64,000 nt of DNA from Bacteroidota bacterium (GTDB taxonomy: Bacteria > Bacteroidota > Ignavibacteria > Tepidaquicellales > Tepidaquicellaceae): contig JAFDZO010000015.1 in NCBI GenBank assembly GCA_018266845.1, positions 1-64,000 of the forward strand, given 5' to 3'. Of this stretch, positions 35,833 to 44,384 are shown one piece after another. The position numbers were made by a program, and so were the translations under genes. Under the pieces are notes generated by a model that saw nothing but the letters and a program-made list of their open reading frames with translations, made no database searches and was not told where the DNA came from. The first letter of the stretch is position 1; each line of letters starts with the position of its first letter.

Positions 35833-36571
35833 AGATACAGGGTTAACCAAAAAAGTAATCCTCAACCGTCCCGAGAAAAGAAATTCTCTGGATGAAGAAA
35901 TGATCTCCGAAATCACTTATGCATTCAATTCTCTTTCAGAAGATAAAGATACGAAGTCAATAATATTAACCGGCGCGGGAGGAAACTTCTGTTCGGGATT
36001 GTTTTTGGATTATCTTCAAAAGATTTCCGAGTTTGACATTCTGCAGAACAAGCAGGATTCGCAGAAATTCAAATCAATGCTGCTGGCAATTTACAACTGC
36101 AAAAAACCGGTTGTAGCAATGGTGGAAGGTTACGCCCTTGCAGGCGGCTGCGGAATTGCAAGCGTTTGCGATTTTATTATTGCTTCAGATAAAGCAACCT
36201 TCGGCTACACTGAGGTAAAGATTGGATTTATTCCTGCAATCGTGATGATTTTCCTTATGAAGAGAGTTACCGAAACAGTTGCTAAAGATTTACTACTTAC
36301 ATCGCGCTTCATCAATGGCACTGAGGCAAAAGAGCTTGGATTCTCAAACTATGTTGTTTCATCAGAAGAACTTGAAAGATTTACAATGAAACACTGCGAA
36401 TCATTGAACAAGCTTCCGATGAGTTCAATGGCATTAACAAAAGAAATGTTCAAGAACATTCCTTCAATGAGCTTTGAATCATCTTTGGATTATGCAGTTG
36501 ATTTAAACGCAATAACAAGAATGACTGACGAATGCAAAAACGGAGTCAGTTCTTTTTTAAATAAAAAGTAA
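35807..36571 (+). CDS. Enoyl-CoA hydratase/isomerase family protein
   Basis: A 254-residue crotonase-fold protein. It has NRPEKRNSLDEEMI, the oxyanion-hole motifs GAGGNFCSG and ALAGGCGIASVCDFIIAS, and FGYTEVKIGFIPA. The Glu in the TEVKIG helix corresponds to one of the catalytic glutamates of hydratases; the GG of LAGGCG marks the second half of the oxyanion hole. The subtype (enoyl-CoA versus methylglutaconyl-CoA hydratase) cannot be settled from sequence. It overlaps the ABC ATPase gene by 26 bases. Confidence 0.88.
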   Translation: MTYNKIIIEDTGLTKKVILNRPEKRNSLDEEMISEITYAFNSLSEDKDTKSIILTGAGGNFCSGLFLDYLQKISEFDILQNKQDSQKFKSMLLAIYNCKKPVVAMVEGYALAGGCGIASVCDFIIASDKATFGYTEVKIGFIPAIVMIFLMKRVTETVAKDLLLTSRFINGTEAKELGFSNYVVSSEELERFTMKHCESLNKLPMSSMALTKEMFKNIPSMSFESSLDYAVDLNAITRMTDECKNGVSSFLNKK

Positions 36572-36575
36572 TGTT

Positions 36576-36761
36576 ATGACACAATTAAAAGAGCTTACCA
36601 TTAAGACGATAGAAAATTTGCCGGACAGCTGCACAATTGATGATATTATGTATGAAATTAACTTTGTAAACCAAGTGATGGAGGGAATAAAAGATGCTGA
36701 TGAAAAGAAATACATTTCAACAGATGAGTTGTTACAAAAAGTAAAAGAATGGCAGAAATAG
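36576..36761 (+). CDS. ParE/RelE-system antitoxin
   Basis: A 61-residue protein of the short antitoxin type that accompanies ParE-like toxins. LPDSCTIDDIMYEINFVNQV is followed by EGIKDADEKKYISTDELLQKVKEW, a pattern typical of such antitoxins. It starts 4 bases after the hydratase gene and overlaps the toxin gene by 13 bases, the usual type II toxin-antitoxin arrangement. It should bind and neutralise the toxin and repress the pair. Confidence 0.8.
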   Translation: MTQLKELTIKTIENLPDSCTIDDIMYEINFVNQVMEGIKDADEKKYISTDELLQKVKEWQK

Positions 36762-37057
36762 TCTGGACAGAAAAATCGGAGAAAAGTCTAAAGTCAATTT
36801 TCGATTATATCTCAAAAGATTCAAAATTTTATGCGGGAAAATTTATTAGTTCTTTGGTTTCATCTACCAGAAAACTTGAGTCTTTTCCTAAGCTAGGCAG
36901 GGTTGTACCTGAATTCAATATTGAAACAATAAGAGAGATTATTTTTTACAATTATAGAATTGTTTACAGAGTAAATTCTGATTTAATAGAAATTCTCCTA
37001 GTAATTCATGCAGCGAGAGATTTTGAAAAAACATTTAAAAAAGATTGGGAAATTTAA
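36749..37057 (+). CDS. ParE/RelE-family toxin
   Basis: A 102-residue protein with the ParE-like layout: VWTEKSEKSLKSIFDYISKDS at the N-terminus, FPKLGRVVPE in the centre, and IREIIFYNYRIVYRVNSDLIEILLVIHAARDF at the C-terminus (R-E-I-....Y-R-I-V-Y is the hallmark). ParE toxins inhibit gyrase and RelE toxins cleave mRNA; the subtype is not resolved. It sits inside a run of metabolic genes rather than in a mobile region. Confidence 0.85.
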   Translation: MAEIVWTEKSEKSLKSIFDYISKDSKFYAGKFISSLVSSTRKLESFPKLGRVVPEFNIETIREIIFYNYRIVYRVNSDLIEILLVIHAARDFEKTFKKDWEI

Positions 37058-37067
37058 AATTTATAAA

Positions 37068-38132
37068 ATGGCAGAAAAAAAATACAACGAAATACAATAT
37101 CTCGATAGAAACGAATCACAATACGGTCCGTCACCTAAGTGCTATGAATATCTTAAACACGCAACGATAGACGATTTATCATGGTATTCAAGAGATTTTG
37201 CTAAGGGAGTAAAATCAAGCCTCTCAAAAAGAATTGCAAACGATTTCAATATTGATGAAAGACAGGTTATTCTTTCATACGGAAGTGAAGATTTATTGAA
37301 GCAGATAATTCATTACTATCTCGATAGAAAAGAAAAGATATTAATTCCCAAAGAAGCGTGGTGGTATTATAAAAAAGTCGCTTATGAAGTCGGAGGATTT
37401 AACGTTGAATACCCTATGTATATTGGAGAAAAAGACGGACTGAAAACATATATGTACGATGTTGACAGAATGATTGAGATTTATACCCGCGAAAGACCAA
37501 GAATTGTTTTGATAGCTTCGCCAAATAACCCTACAGGAAACAGAATTCCCAAAGAGGAACTCAGAAGATTTCTCGATGCTTGCCGAGGGGCAATAGTAAT
37601 GATTGACGAAGCGTATTGGGGATTCGGCTCAACAGAAAATGATTATGTAAAAGAGTACATCGATGAGTTTCCGAACTTAGTTATCTGCAGAACATTTTCA
37701 AAATACTACGCTCTTGCTGGAGCAAGAATAGGTTTTGCATTTGCCGGAAAAAATCTTGAAGAGCTGATAAATTTCTCTGTAAGATATCTTGGCTATAATA
37801 AAATGTCCGAGAAACTTGGAGAGATAGCGCTTGATGATTCGGAATATTATGAACGTGTAACAAAACTGATGCAGGAAGATAAAGAATATTTTTATAAGGA
37901 GTTTAATGCAATGGAAGGATTCACAGCATACAAATCTTATGCAAACTTTATGCTTGTAGATATGCCTCAGCATATAAGAAAAGATCTTGATAAATATTTA
38001 AAGGAAAGAAATTTGCTCATTAAGTTTTTAAATGAAGAAGCTTTTAAGACGGAGACAAGAATTACTTTAGGCACTAGAGAGCAGAATTACCATTTGATGG
38101 AGTGCATTAAAGATTTTTTAACAGGAAAATAA
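37068..38132 (+). CDS. Histidinol-phosphate aminotransferase-like PLP enzyme
   Basis: Read from ATG 37068 (354 residues) because an upstream in-frame ATG at 37008 lies inside the toxin gene. It is a fold-type I class I/II aminotransferase of the HisC group: LDRNESQYGPSP at the start, YGSEDLLKQII, IASPNNPTGNRIP, IDEAYWGFG, and the PLP lysine in RTFSKYYALAGARIG. No other histidine genes are nearby, so a different amino acid substrate is possible. It follows the toxin gene by 10 bases and may depend on the same transcript. Confidence 0.82.
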   Translation: MAEKKYNEIQYLDRNESQYGPSPKCYEYLKHATIDDLSWYSRDFAKGVKSSLSKRIANDFNIDERQVILSYGSEDLLKQIIHYYLDRKEKILIPKEAWWYYKKVAYEVGGFNVEYPMYIGEKDGLKTYMYDVDRMIEIYTRERPRIVLIASPNNPTGNRIPKEELRRFLDACRGAIVMIDEAYWGFGSTENDYVKEYIDEFPNLVICRTFSKYYALAGARIGFAFAGKNLEELINFSVRYLGYNKMSEKLGEIALDDSEYYERVTKLMQEDKEYFYKEFNAMEGFTAYKSYANFMLVDMPQHIRKDLDKYLKERNLLIKFLNEEAFKTETRITLGTREQNYHLMECIKDFLTGK

Positions 38133-38142
38133 TTTTTAATCA

Positions 38143-38667
38143 GTGATGAAGAAAAATTTCATAATCGTTTTAATTTTAAGTTTTTATTTTTTACAGGGCT
38201 GTGATAAGAAGGAAGAAACTCAATGGAAAGTTAAAGATCCAAAAGAAACTGTAAACCAGCATCCAGAGCCTCAGTTTAAGAAAGAAGGAGACCTTACATT
38301 TTTAAAGAAGGACGGTAAGGAAATTAAAAAAATAGATATAGAGGTTGCCGATAACGGACCTGAAAGGCAGCAGGGACTTATGTACAGAAAATCAATGCCG
38401 GAAAGTGAAGGCATGCTTTTTATTTTTCCGCAGGATGATGACCAGGCTTTCTGGATGAAGAACACAATCATGCCGCTTGATATAATTTTTATTAACTCTG
38501 ATAAGCAGATTGTAAAGATATATAAGAACACAACTCCCTACTCTGAAAAATCACTGCCTTCAATTAAAAAGGCAATGTATGTTGTCGAAACCGTAGCAGG
38601 ATTTTGTGATAGGTTCGGAGTTTCAGAAGGTGATAAAGTTAATTATAACTACCAGCAAACAAAATAA
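38143..38667 (+). CDS. DUF192 lipoprotein
   Basis: A 174-residue lipoprotein (signal with FLQGC, Cys near residue 20). A ~30-residue linker is followed by a DUF192 domain: DIEVADNGPERQQGLMYRKSMPESEGMLFIF, AFWMKNTIMPLDIIFI and the closing VVETVAGFCDRFGVSEGD. DUF192 is a compact, widespread extracytoplasmic domain of unknown function. It follows the aminotransferase gene by 10 bases, and a hairpin follows it. Confidence 0.88.
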   Translation: MMKKNFIIVLILSFYFLQGCDKKEETQWKVKDPKETVNQHPEPQFKKEGDLTFLKKDGKEIKKIDIEVADNGPERQQGLMYRKSMPESEGMLFIFPQDDDQAFWMKNTIMPLDIIFINSDKQIVKIYKNTTPYSEKSLPSIKKAMYVVETVAGFCDRFGVSEGDKVNYNYQQTK

Positions 38668-38675
38668 TTATTCAT

Positions 38676-38697
38676 AGGAGAGGCGAGCTCCTCTCCT
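38676..38697 (+). terminator. Hairpin after DUF192 gene
   Basis: A perfect 8-bp stem AGGAGAGG / CCTCTCCT with a six-base loop, followed by GAATTTTAA. It probably ends the mtaB-to-DUF192 transcript, although the T tract is short. Confidence 0.6.
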
Positions 38698-38763
38698 GAA
38701 TTTTAATCAAACCACTTTTATAAGATAATTTTACTTCTTAAATAAATTAAATTCGGTTAATTT

Positions 38764-40158
38764 ATGACGGGTAAAATCATTCTTTTAGTCTTTCTCTTCG
38801 TTGTTTCCTCCAATATTTATTCTCAAAGTTCATTTAGCGAGAAATTTATTCACTCTTTAATTTTTGATGAAGTCCTTGACAAGAGTTTCGTTGATAAAGA
38901 AGATTTAGTATATTCAAACCGTCTTGGAATAAAATACGAAGTAGAAAAAGAAAAATTTTTAATCGGATATGATATTGATAATGAAGTAAAAGAAAAGTTA
39001 ATATTGAATGAGGTAAAATATTTCATTTCAGAAGAATCTTTGGATAATAATTTTTCCAAGATAATCTTCACGGCTCCGGAAATAAACTACTCTAAAGATT
39101 TTTATTTTCTCAGCGGCAAACTGGTTAATCCCATAAAGTACTTCACCCGCGGCTGGAAAAAACTAAACGGAAAATATTTTCAATTTCTTGTAAGTGATGA
39201 GAGGTTGTTTAATGATTATTGCATCAAAAAACTCGAAGACTTTGTTGATAAAACTTCTGAAATATTAAGGTTATCAAACAAAGAGAAAAATACTTTAAGT
39301 AAAGAAAAGCTCTTATATGTTTTTTGCAAAAATCAGGATGAAATAAAATCAATAACAGGATATGCTTCCCGCGGACAATTTATTTTGAATTACGATGCCG
39401 TTGTTACCACATATTCATGCCATTATCATGAAGTCGCTCATTTTTTGATTAACTATAAATTAAAGAGTCTGCCATTATATTTAATTCCTTTTTTACAGGA
39501 AGGCTTTGCAGTTGCTGTTGGAGGACGAGGGGGGCAATCTGCCGAAGTACTCGCTGATGTGGGATATTATTTAGCGCGCAGCGGTATTGTAGATTACAAA
39601 AACTTGTTTGAAGCTGAGGGATTTAAAAATGAAGACGCTACAATCTCGTATCCTATTGCGGGGCTTTTTAGCAGATATTTAATTGTTAAAAATGTCGATG
39701 AATATTTAGAGCTTTACCGGAAATTTTCTGGCAGCCCGGCTGAAATAAATTTGATAAAGCTAAATATGATTGATAAAAATATTTTAGCAAATTTTGAAGA
39801 GTTTTTAAAAACCTATAAAGTATCTGAAAAAATTACCTTTGATAATAGAACTAATTCACAAGAGATAAAAACCGAAAAATCTTTTTTCCTTACACCTGTA
39901 AACCCATTGGAGGGATACAGAAGCATCAAGTGTGTAGAATTGATTAAAGATAAGGAATATAAAGGAGAAAAATATTATTTTGCTATTAACGAAGCTGAAA
40001 TTAATATTTATAACCTGTACTCAAATGAACTTATAGCTTCGCACGTGAATTCATTTTCAAAAAATCCGGCTAAATATTTTAACGGAAAAGATTATGAGTT
40101 TTATATAAGTAAAGATTTGCTTGATGAAGATTTTAATGATTTAAAAATTTCCTATTGA
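38764..40158 (+). CDS. Exported putative gluzincin metallopeptidase
   Basis: A 464-residue protein with a signal peptide (ends near YSQSSF). In the middle, near residues 220-224, it has H-E-V-A-H in CHYHEVAHFLINYKL, followed about 20 residues later by FLQEGFAVAVGG. The HExxH...E-G-x-A spacing is that of gluzincin (MA clan) peptidases, with the second Glu as the third zinc ligand. No known family comes to mind for the rest. It may be a surface or periplasmic protease. Its stop overlaps the next start (TGATG). Confidence 0.62.
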   Translation: MTGKIILLVFLFVVSSNIYSQSSFSEKFIHSLIFDEVLDKSFVDKEDLVYSNRLGIKYEVEKEKFLIGYDIDNEVKEKLILNEVKYFISEESLDNNFSKIIFTAPEINYSKDFYFLSGKLVNPIKYFTRGWKKLNGKYFQFLVSDERLFNDYCIKKLEDFVDKTSEILRLSNKEKNTLSKEKLLYVFCKNQDEIKSITGYASRGQFILNYDAVVTTYSCHYHEVAHFLINYKLKSLPLYLIPFLQEGFAVAVGGRGGQSAEVLADVGYYLARSGIVDYKNLFEAEGFKNEDATISYPIAGLFSRYLIVKNVDEYLELYRKFSGSPAEINLIKLNMIDKNILANFEEFLKTYKVSEKITFDNRTNSQEIKTEKSFFLTPVNPLEGYRSIKCVELIKDKEYKGEKYYFAINEAEINIYNLYSNELIASHVNSFSKNPAKYFNGKDYEFYISKDLLDEDFNDLKISY

Positions 40159-40520
40159 TGAAGAACAAAATAATTTTTGCAGGGGCGGTTTTCGGATTTT
40201 TAGGAGTTGCGCTTGGCGCTTTCGGCGCTCACGTTCTCAAAAATGCGTTTACGCCCGAGCAGTTTGATAATTTTAGGACCGGCATAATGTACCAATTGGT
40301 GCATGCCGTAGTACTTATCAGTATCGGATTTTTGGGAATACAAAAGCTTTTCAAAGCAGCTTATTTTTTTATAGCAGGGGTGATTTTGTTTTCATTCTCG
40401 CTATATATTTATACCATATTTAATTTGAAGTTTGCCGCTATGTTTGCTCCTTTTGGAGGAGTCTCATTTATGATAGGATGGATTTTATTAACAATATATT
40501 CGCTAAAAAAAGAAAGCTGA
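40158..40520 (+). CDS. DUF423 membrane protein
   Basis: A 120-residue membrane protein with four helices. The family signature GAVFGFLGVALGAFGAHVLKN near the N-terminus and RTGIMYQLVHAVVLISIG are typical of DUF423 (YgdD-like). The ATG at 40158 overlaps the preceding stop; an in-frame TTG three bases earlier is less likely. Its function is unknown. The last 43 bases overlap the start of the Omp85 gene, so the three genes from 38764 onward appear coupled. Confidence 0.85.
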   Translation: MKNKIIFAGAVFGFLGVALGAFGAHVLKNAFTPEQFDNFRTGIMYQLVHAVVLISIGFLGIQKLFKAAYFFIAGVILFSFSLYIYTIFNLKFAAMFAPFGGVSFMIGWILLTIYSLKKES

Positions 40521-42268
40521 AAAAAATTCTTTTCATATTGTTACTTCTCATTTATATGAACGGTTTCTCACAGGTGAAAATCCGTTCTGTTAATATTTCT
40601 GGAAACGATTTTTTTTCCGATAATGATATTTTATCAATGATGATTTTGAAAAAGGGAGGAGATTTCAGTGAAAAGCAAATTAGCGAAGATGTAAGAACAA
40701 TAAGAAGCAAATATAAAAATGAAGGTTTTCTTCTTGCAGGCGTAAAAGAGGGAAACAGAATTTTTAACTCCGATTCCACCTCTGTTGAACTCAATATAGA
40801 TATAAAAGAAGGAAGCAGAGTTGTAATTGGAAATATTATTATAGAAGGAAATGAAAAGATTTCAAAAGAAGAAATTCTCTCCTTCTTTGAAACGAAGACA
40901 GGAGAGATTTTAAGAGATAATACTCTGAATAACGACATTCTTGAACTTTTAAATATGTATGAAAAGAGGGGGCTTCCTTTTGCGAAGGTAGTTATAAAAA
41001 ATGTCTCATTGTATGATAAAGAGGAAAAATTAAAAATAGAGATAATTGTTAGTGAAAATTCAAAGGTTCAAATTGACCAGATAAAGATAAAGGGAAATGA
41101 TGAAACTAAAGAAAGTGTAATTTTACGGGAAATAAAACTCCCCCAAGATAAAACAATTAATATAGATTTTCTTTCAAATTTAAAGCGAAGACTTGAAAGA
41201 CTAAATATATTTGAGACAGTTGATGACCCTAAAATTTATTCTTTAAAAGAAAAAAATAAATCAGGTTTGCTAATACAGGTTAAGGAAGGAAATACAAATA
41301 CTTTTGACGGTATCCTTGGTTATGTTCCACCTGCAAATGAAAATGAAAACGGATATCTTACCGGACTTGCTAATGTATCGTTTAGAAATCTTTTCGGAAC
41401 AGGAAGAAGGATTGATGCAAAATATCAGGCAGAAGTCCGCTCTACTCAGGAGCTTTCATTTAACTATTCAGAGCCGTATGTTTTCGGTTATCCGGTTTAT
41501 GCCAATCTCGGCTTTCTTCAGAGAATACAGGATACAACCTATACGAGAAGGAAATTTGACATTAAAACAGATTTTCTTTTCAGTGATAATTTTACAGTCA
41601 GCGGCTTAGCAGGATATGAGCGGATAATACCAACTGATTCGAGCAGGTACTATTTTAAAATAGCAGACTCACAAACGTTTCTTACAGGACTAGAGTTAAA
41701 ATACGACACGAGAGATAATATTTATTCTCCTACCAGAGGAATTTTATACATTACTTCCTATTCGTATGGCACTAAAAGAATTTTTAATATTCAGGACTTG
41801 CAGGGATTGGGGTTTCAGGAAAATTTCATTGTTCAAAAATATTCAATGGATGTAGAGATTTATATGTCATTTTTGAAAAGACAAGCATTACTGTTAAGAG
41901 GCTTTGCCGGGGAAGTCCGCTCTGATAAATTGGAAGATTCAGATTTTCTAAGAATTGGCGGGAACAAATTTATCCGGGGTTACCGAAGTGAACAGTTTCT
42001 CGCATCACGGCTGGCAGCCGGAACATTTGAACCAAGATACCTTGTATCGAGAAAAAGCTTCCTCTTTGGATTTTATGATTTCGGATATTACTTTAAGCCT
42101 GAAGATATTGCGAACAATGTAACAGAGCAAAGCGGATTTTTATTCGGATATGGTTTCGGAATACGCCTTGAAACACAACTGGGGATAATAGGCGTAAGCT
42201 ATGGTCTGGGCAAAGGAGATGGTTTCTTAGACGGAAAAATTACATTCGGGCTGATAAATAATTTTTAA
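40478..42268 (+). CDS. Omp85/BamA-TamA superfamily outer-membrane protein
   Basis: A 596-residue protein with a signal sequence (residues ~12-32, cleavage near GFSQ). Three POTRA-like domains follow, each with a VxI..I.(I/G)N pattern (VKIRSVNISGNDFFSD, VIGNIIIEGNEKISK, VQIDQIKIKGNDET; residues ~33-265). The C-terminal ~330 residues are a 16-strand-type barrel with the conserved LRIGGNKFIRGYRSEQF (the VRGF/Y-equivalent of loop 6). It could insert or assemble outer-membrane proteins, or transport lipids. It is shorter than BamA (usually five POTRAs), so TamA-like is more likely. It converges with the DUF2851 gene, overlapping by 4 bases. Confidence 0.86.
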   Translation: MDFINNIFAKKRKLKKILFILLLLIYMNGFSQVKIRSVNISGNDFFSDNDILSMMILKKGGDFSEKQISEDVRTIRSKYKNEGFLLAGVKEGNRIFNSDSTSVELNIDIKEGSRVVIGNIIIEGNEKISKEEILSFFETKTGEILRDNTLNNDILELLNMYEKRGLPFAKVVIKNVSLYDKEEKLKIEIIVSENSKVQIDQIKIKGNDETKESVILREIKLPQDKTINIDFLSNLKRRLERLNIFETVDDPKIYSLKEKNKSGLLIQVKEGNTNTFDGILGYVPPANENENGYLTGLANVSFRNLFGTGRRIDAKYQAEVRSTQELSFNYSEPYVFGYPVYANLGFLQRIQDTTYTRRKFDIKTDFLFSDNFTVSGLAGYERIIPTDSSRYYFKIADSQTFLTGLELKYDTRDNIYSPTRGILYITSYSYGTKRIFNIQDLQGLGFQENFIVQKYSMDVEIYMSFLKRQALLLRGFAGEVRSDKLEDSDFLRIGGNKFIRGYRSEQFLASRLAAGTFEPRYLVSRKSFLFGFYDFGYYFKPEDIANNVTEQSGFLFGYGFGIRLETQLGIIGVSYGLGKGDGFLDGKITFGLINNF

Positions 42269-43656
42269 TATACAATTATTTTTAGAGGTTCGCTGACTAT
42301 AGCTTCGTTGAATATTCTTTCACCTATTACGCATTCCGAGCATTTACCTTTAATGCAATAAAAATTGTGGAGGTGAATTAATCCTTGCTCATCGGAAACA
42401 GTTTTGGGTTTCACGTTTAATTGAGCTTCCATTGTGCGGGTAATTTCATTCGAGTTAATACATTTCAAGTTAGAGTAGAACTCTAAAACTTTTTGTTTTG
42501 TATCCTGAATTTCAAACTCAATAGTATAAAGATAAACTAAAGGAATTATTACGTTAGTTATGATGTCATTCACTCTCTCCTTCCCTATATATTTCGTTTT
42601 AGATTTCGTCTCTTTACCAAAGTTATAATGGTTTTTCCAATAGCCGGATATTTCGACATTAAGAAACAAATCTATAAGTTTGTTGTGAATTTTCCTTTCA
42701 TTGTTAAAAATGTTGATAATTTCTTTTAGAAAATCCCCGAATAAAACTTTATATAATAACCCGGAAGCATATGCCAGTCTTACAGTCGGAAAATTCGGAG
42801 GTCTGAGACGGAAAAAATTCCACTCGGATTTATCAAGAGTTTCCGGAAATCTTTTGTTTCTGGTTTCATTCCATATCACCTTTAAGAGAGAAATATATTC
42901 ATCTTTATATTTCAAATCGTGCAGAAACCCCGCTGCTCCGAACAACACCGCGTCAAGAAACAATTTATCGTTTTCAAACTCTTCATACTGAAAGCTTCTT
43001 GCCAGTTTTAAAAATTGCGCTTTATTTTTTGAATAACCAAGCGCTTCGCAGATGAACTCAAATAAGACAATTTGCCACGTAAATTTTTTGTTTCTGCTTT
43101 CTTGAAAATCATCAAGCCGGTTTCGTAATCTAATAGTTTTATATTTTAATCTTTTAAACCCAAAATCTCTAATTACATCGGTTTTAAAATCTGCTTCAAT
43201 TTCTTTAACGTTTGGAAAACATGGCAGCTTAAACTTAGGCGAAGGATTATTTATTATATCTTTCCATATAATATGAATAGATTGCTTCAAAAAGTTAGAG
43301 AGAATTATCGTAGGAATATCTCTCGATTTTTTCACTCTGGGAATTTTCTTTTTCACTTCATCATCTTCATCCCAAAACACAACTTGCAGGATTACTTTGT
43401 TGTATTTGTTGTCTCCTTTATGATTATGCTGCTTCCAGCCTTTGAAGTCCCTATGAATTTCAATATCCCCGGAATACAATTTTCCGTCTAATCTAATTTT
43501 AGCATCAATAAAATCAGGACCGGCATCCGAATTTTTTTCTCCGAAATCTAAAACTTCAAGTGTTTTGTTATCGCAGGTCATTAACCGCGATTCGTAATAA
43601 GAAGGGCTTTCCCATATTCTGGATATAAAACTCTCATTAATGTTAAGTTTTTTCAT
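42265..43656 (-). CDS. DUF2851 family protein, possibly nuclease-like
   Basis: A 463-residue protein with the conserved DUF2851 N-terminal region: NSDAGPDFIDAKIRLDGK, YSGDIEIHRDFKGWKQHNH and NKVILQVVFWDED. The spacing of GPD...D-x-E-I-H...W...H suggests a PD-(D/E)xK-like active site (inference). A helical middle follows, then a C-terminal cysteine motif C-x5-C-x2-C in FYCIKGKCSECVIG, which could bind a metal. The function of DUF2851 has not been shown. It overlaps the 3' end of the Omp85 gene by 4 bases, convergently. Confidence 0.83.
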   Translation of the reverse strand: MKKLNINESFISRIWESPSYYESRLMTCDNKTLEVLDFGEKNSDAGPDFIDAKIRLDGKLYSGDIEIHRDFKGWKQHNHKGDNKYNKVILQVVFWDEDDEVKKKIPRVKKSRDIPTIILSNFLKQSIHIIWKDIINNPSPKFKLPCFPNVKEIEADFKTDVIRDFGFKRLKYKTIRLRNRLDDFQESRNKKFTWQIVLFEFICEALGYSKNKAQFLKLARSFQYEEFENDKLFLDAVLFGAAGFLHDLKYKDEYISLLKVIWNETRNKRFPETLDKSEWNFFRLRPPNFPTVRLAYASGLLYKVLFGDFLKEIINIFNNERKIHNKLIDLFLNVEISGYWKNHYNFGKETKSKTKYIGKERVNDIITNVIIPLVYLYTIEFEIQDTKQKVLEFYSNLKCINSNEITRTMEAQLNVKPKTVSDEQGLIHLHNFYCIKGKCSECVIGERIFNEAIVSEPLKIIVY

Positions 43657-43714
43657 TAACTTTTAAAAAGGTTTTTCATAAATTAACAGTATTAATTTTA
43701 ATTAAAAACCAAAA

Positions 43715-44293
43715 TTGAAAAAAGTATTTATGTTTAAATTTCATTTATCAATCCTGACCCTACTTTTAGCTGCTTTCATTTTTTCTTCCTGTTCAAAAAC
43801 TCCAAGCACAAAGCCGGAGCAAACCTATATTGACGATGGAAAAAAATTGGAGGAAGAAAAAAAATATGATGAAGCTATTGCAAACTACAAGGAACTTATT
43901 AAAAATTACCCGGCTTCTGAAAAAAATGCTATTTATGCATACAATAGAATAGCAGGTATATATTTTGAAAATATGAGAGATTACCAGAAAACCGTTGATA
44001 CATATATTGAGATGGCTGACAAATTTCCAAACACCAAAGACGGTAAAAATGCCCTTTTTATGGCTGCGTTTACCTATGACGAACATATGAAGGACAAAGA
44101 AAAGGCAAAGGATGCTTATAAAAAGTTTTTAGCAAAGTATCCTCAGGATACCGACCCTAATGACAAAATGAGCGAATCTGCAAAAACCATGCTTCAGGTT
44201 CTTGAATCAGGAAAAACTATAGAGGATATGATTAAAGAAAATTCTGGAAGCGATAAAACCCAGAAGAAAGACACTACAAAAACGAAAAAATAA
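43715..44293 (+). CDS. TPR-containing lipoprotein (BamD/YbgF-like)
   Basis: A 192-residue lipoprotein, with lipobox FSSC (Cys near 28). The start is either TTG 43715 or ATG 43730; both give a workable signal. Three TPR-like units follow, for example YDEAIANYKELIKNYPASE, YQKTVDTYIEMADKFPNTKDG and AKDAYKKFLAKYPQDTD. Tandem TPR lipoproteins of this form resemble BamD or the CpoB/YbgF tail and act as scaffolds in the envelope. A Lys/Thr-rich tail ends the protein. A terminator follows. Confidence 0.8.
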   Translation: MKKVFMFKFHLSILTLLLAAFIFSSCSKTPSTKPEQTYIDDGKKLEEEKKYDEAIANYKELIKNYPASEKNAIYAYNRIAGIYFENMRDYQKTVDTYIEMADKFPNTKDGKNALFMAAFTYDEHMKDKEKAKDAYKKFLAKYPQDTDPNDKMSESAKTMLQVLESGKTIEDMIKENSGSDKTQKKDTTKTKK

Positions 44294-44315
44294 TTTTTTA
44301 TATTTGTGAATTTTC

Positions 44316-44348
44316 AAAAGGTGAGTATTTTTATGCTCGCCTTTTTTT
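44316..44348 (+). terminator. Intrinsic terminator after TPR lipoprotein gene
   Basis: AAAAGGTGAG (44316-44325) pairs with CTCGCCTTTT (44336-44345), with one G-U pair, and is followed by more Ts. Confidence 0.85.
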
Positions 44349-44384
44349 ATGAACTTTTTTTTCTTCATGCCGTTTAATGAATAA

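Noticed and set aside
37008-37067. Upstream ATG for the aminotransferase
   Set aside because: It lies inside the toxin gene and adds a Lys-rich stretch not found in HisC-type enzymes; ATG 37068 is better.
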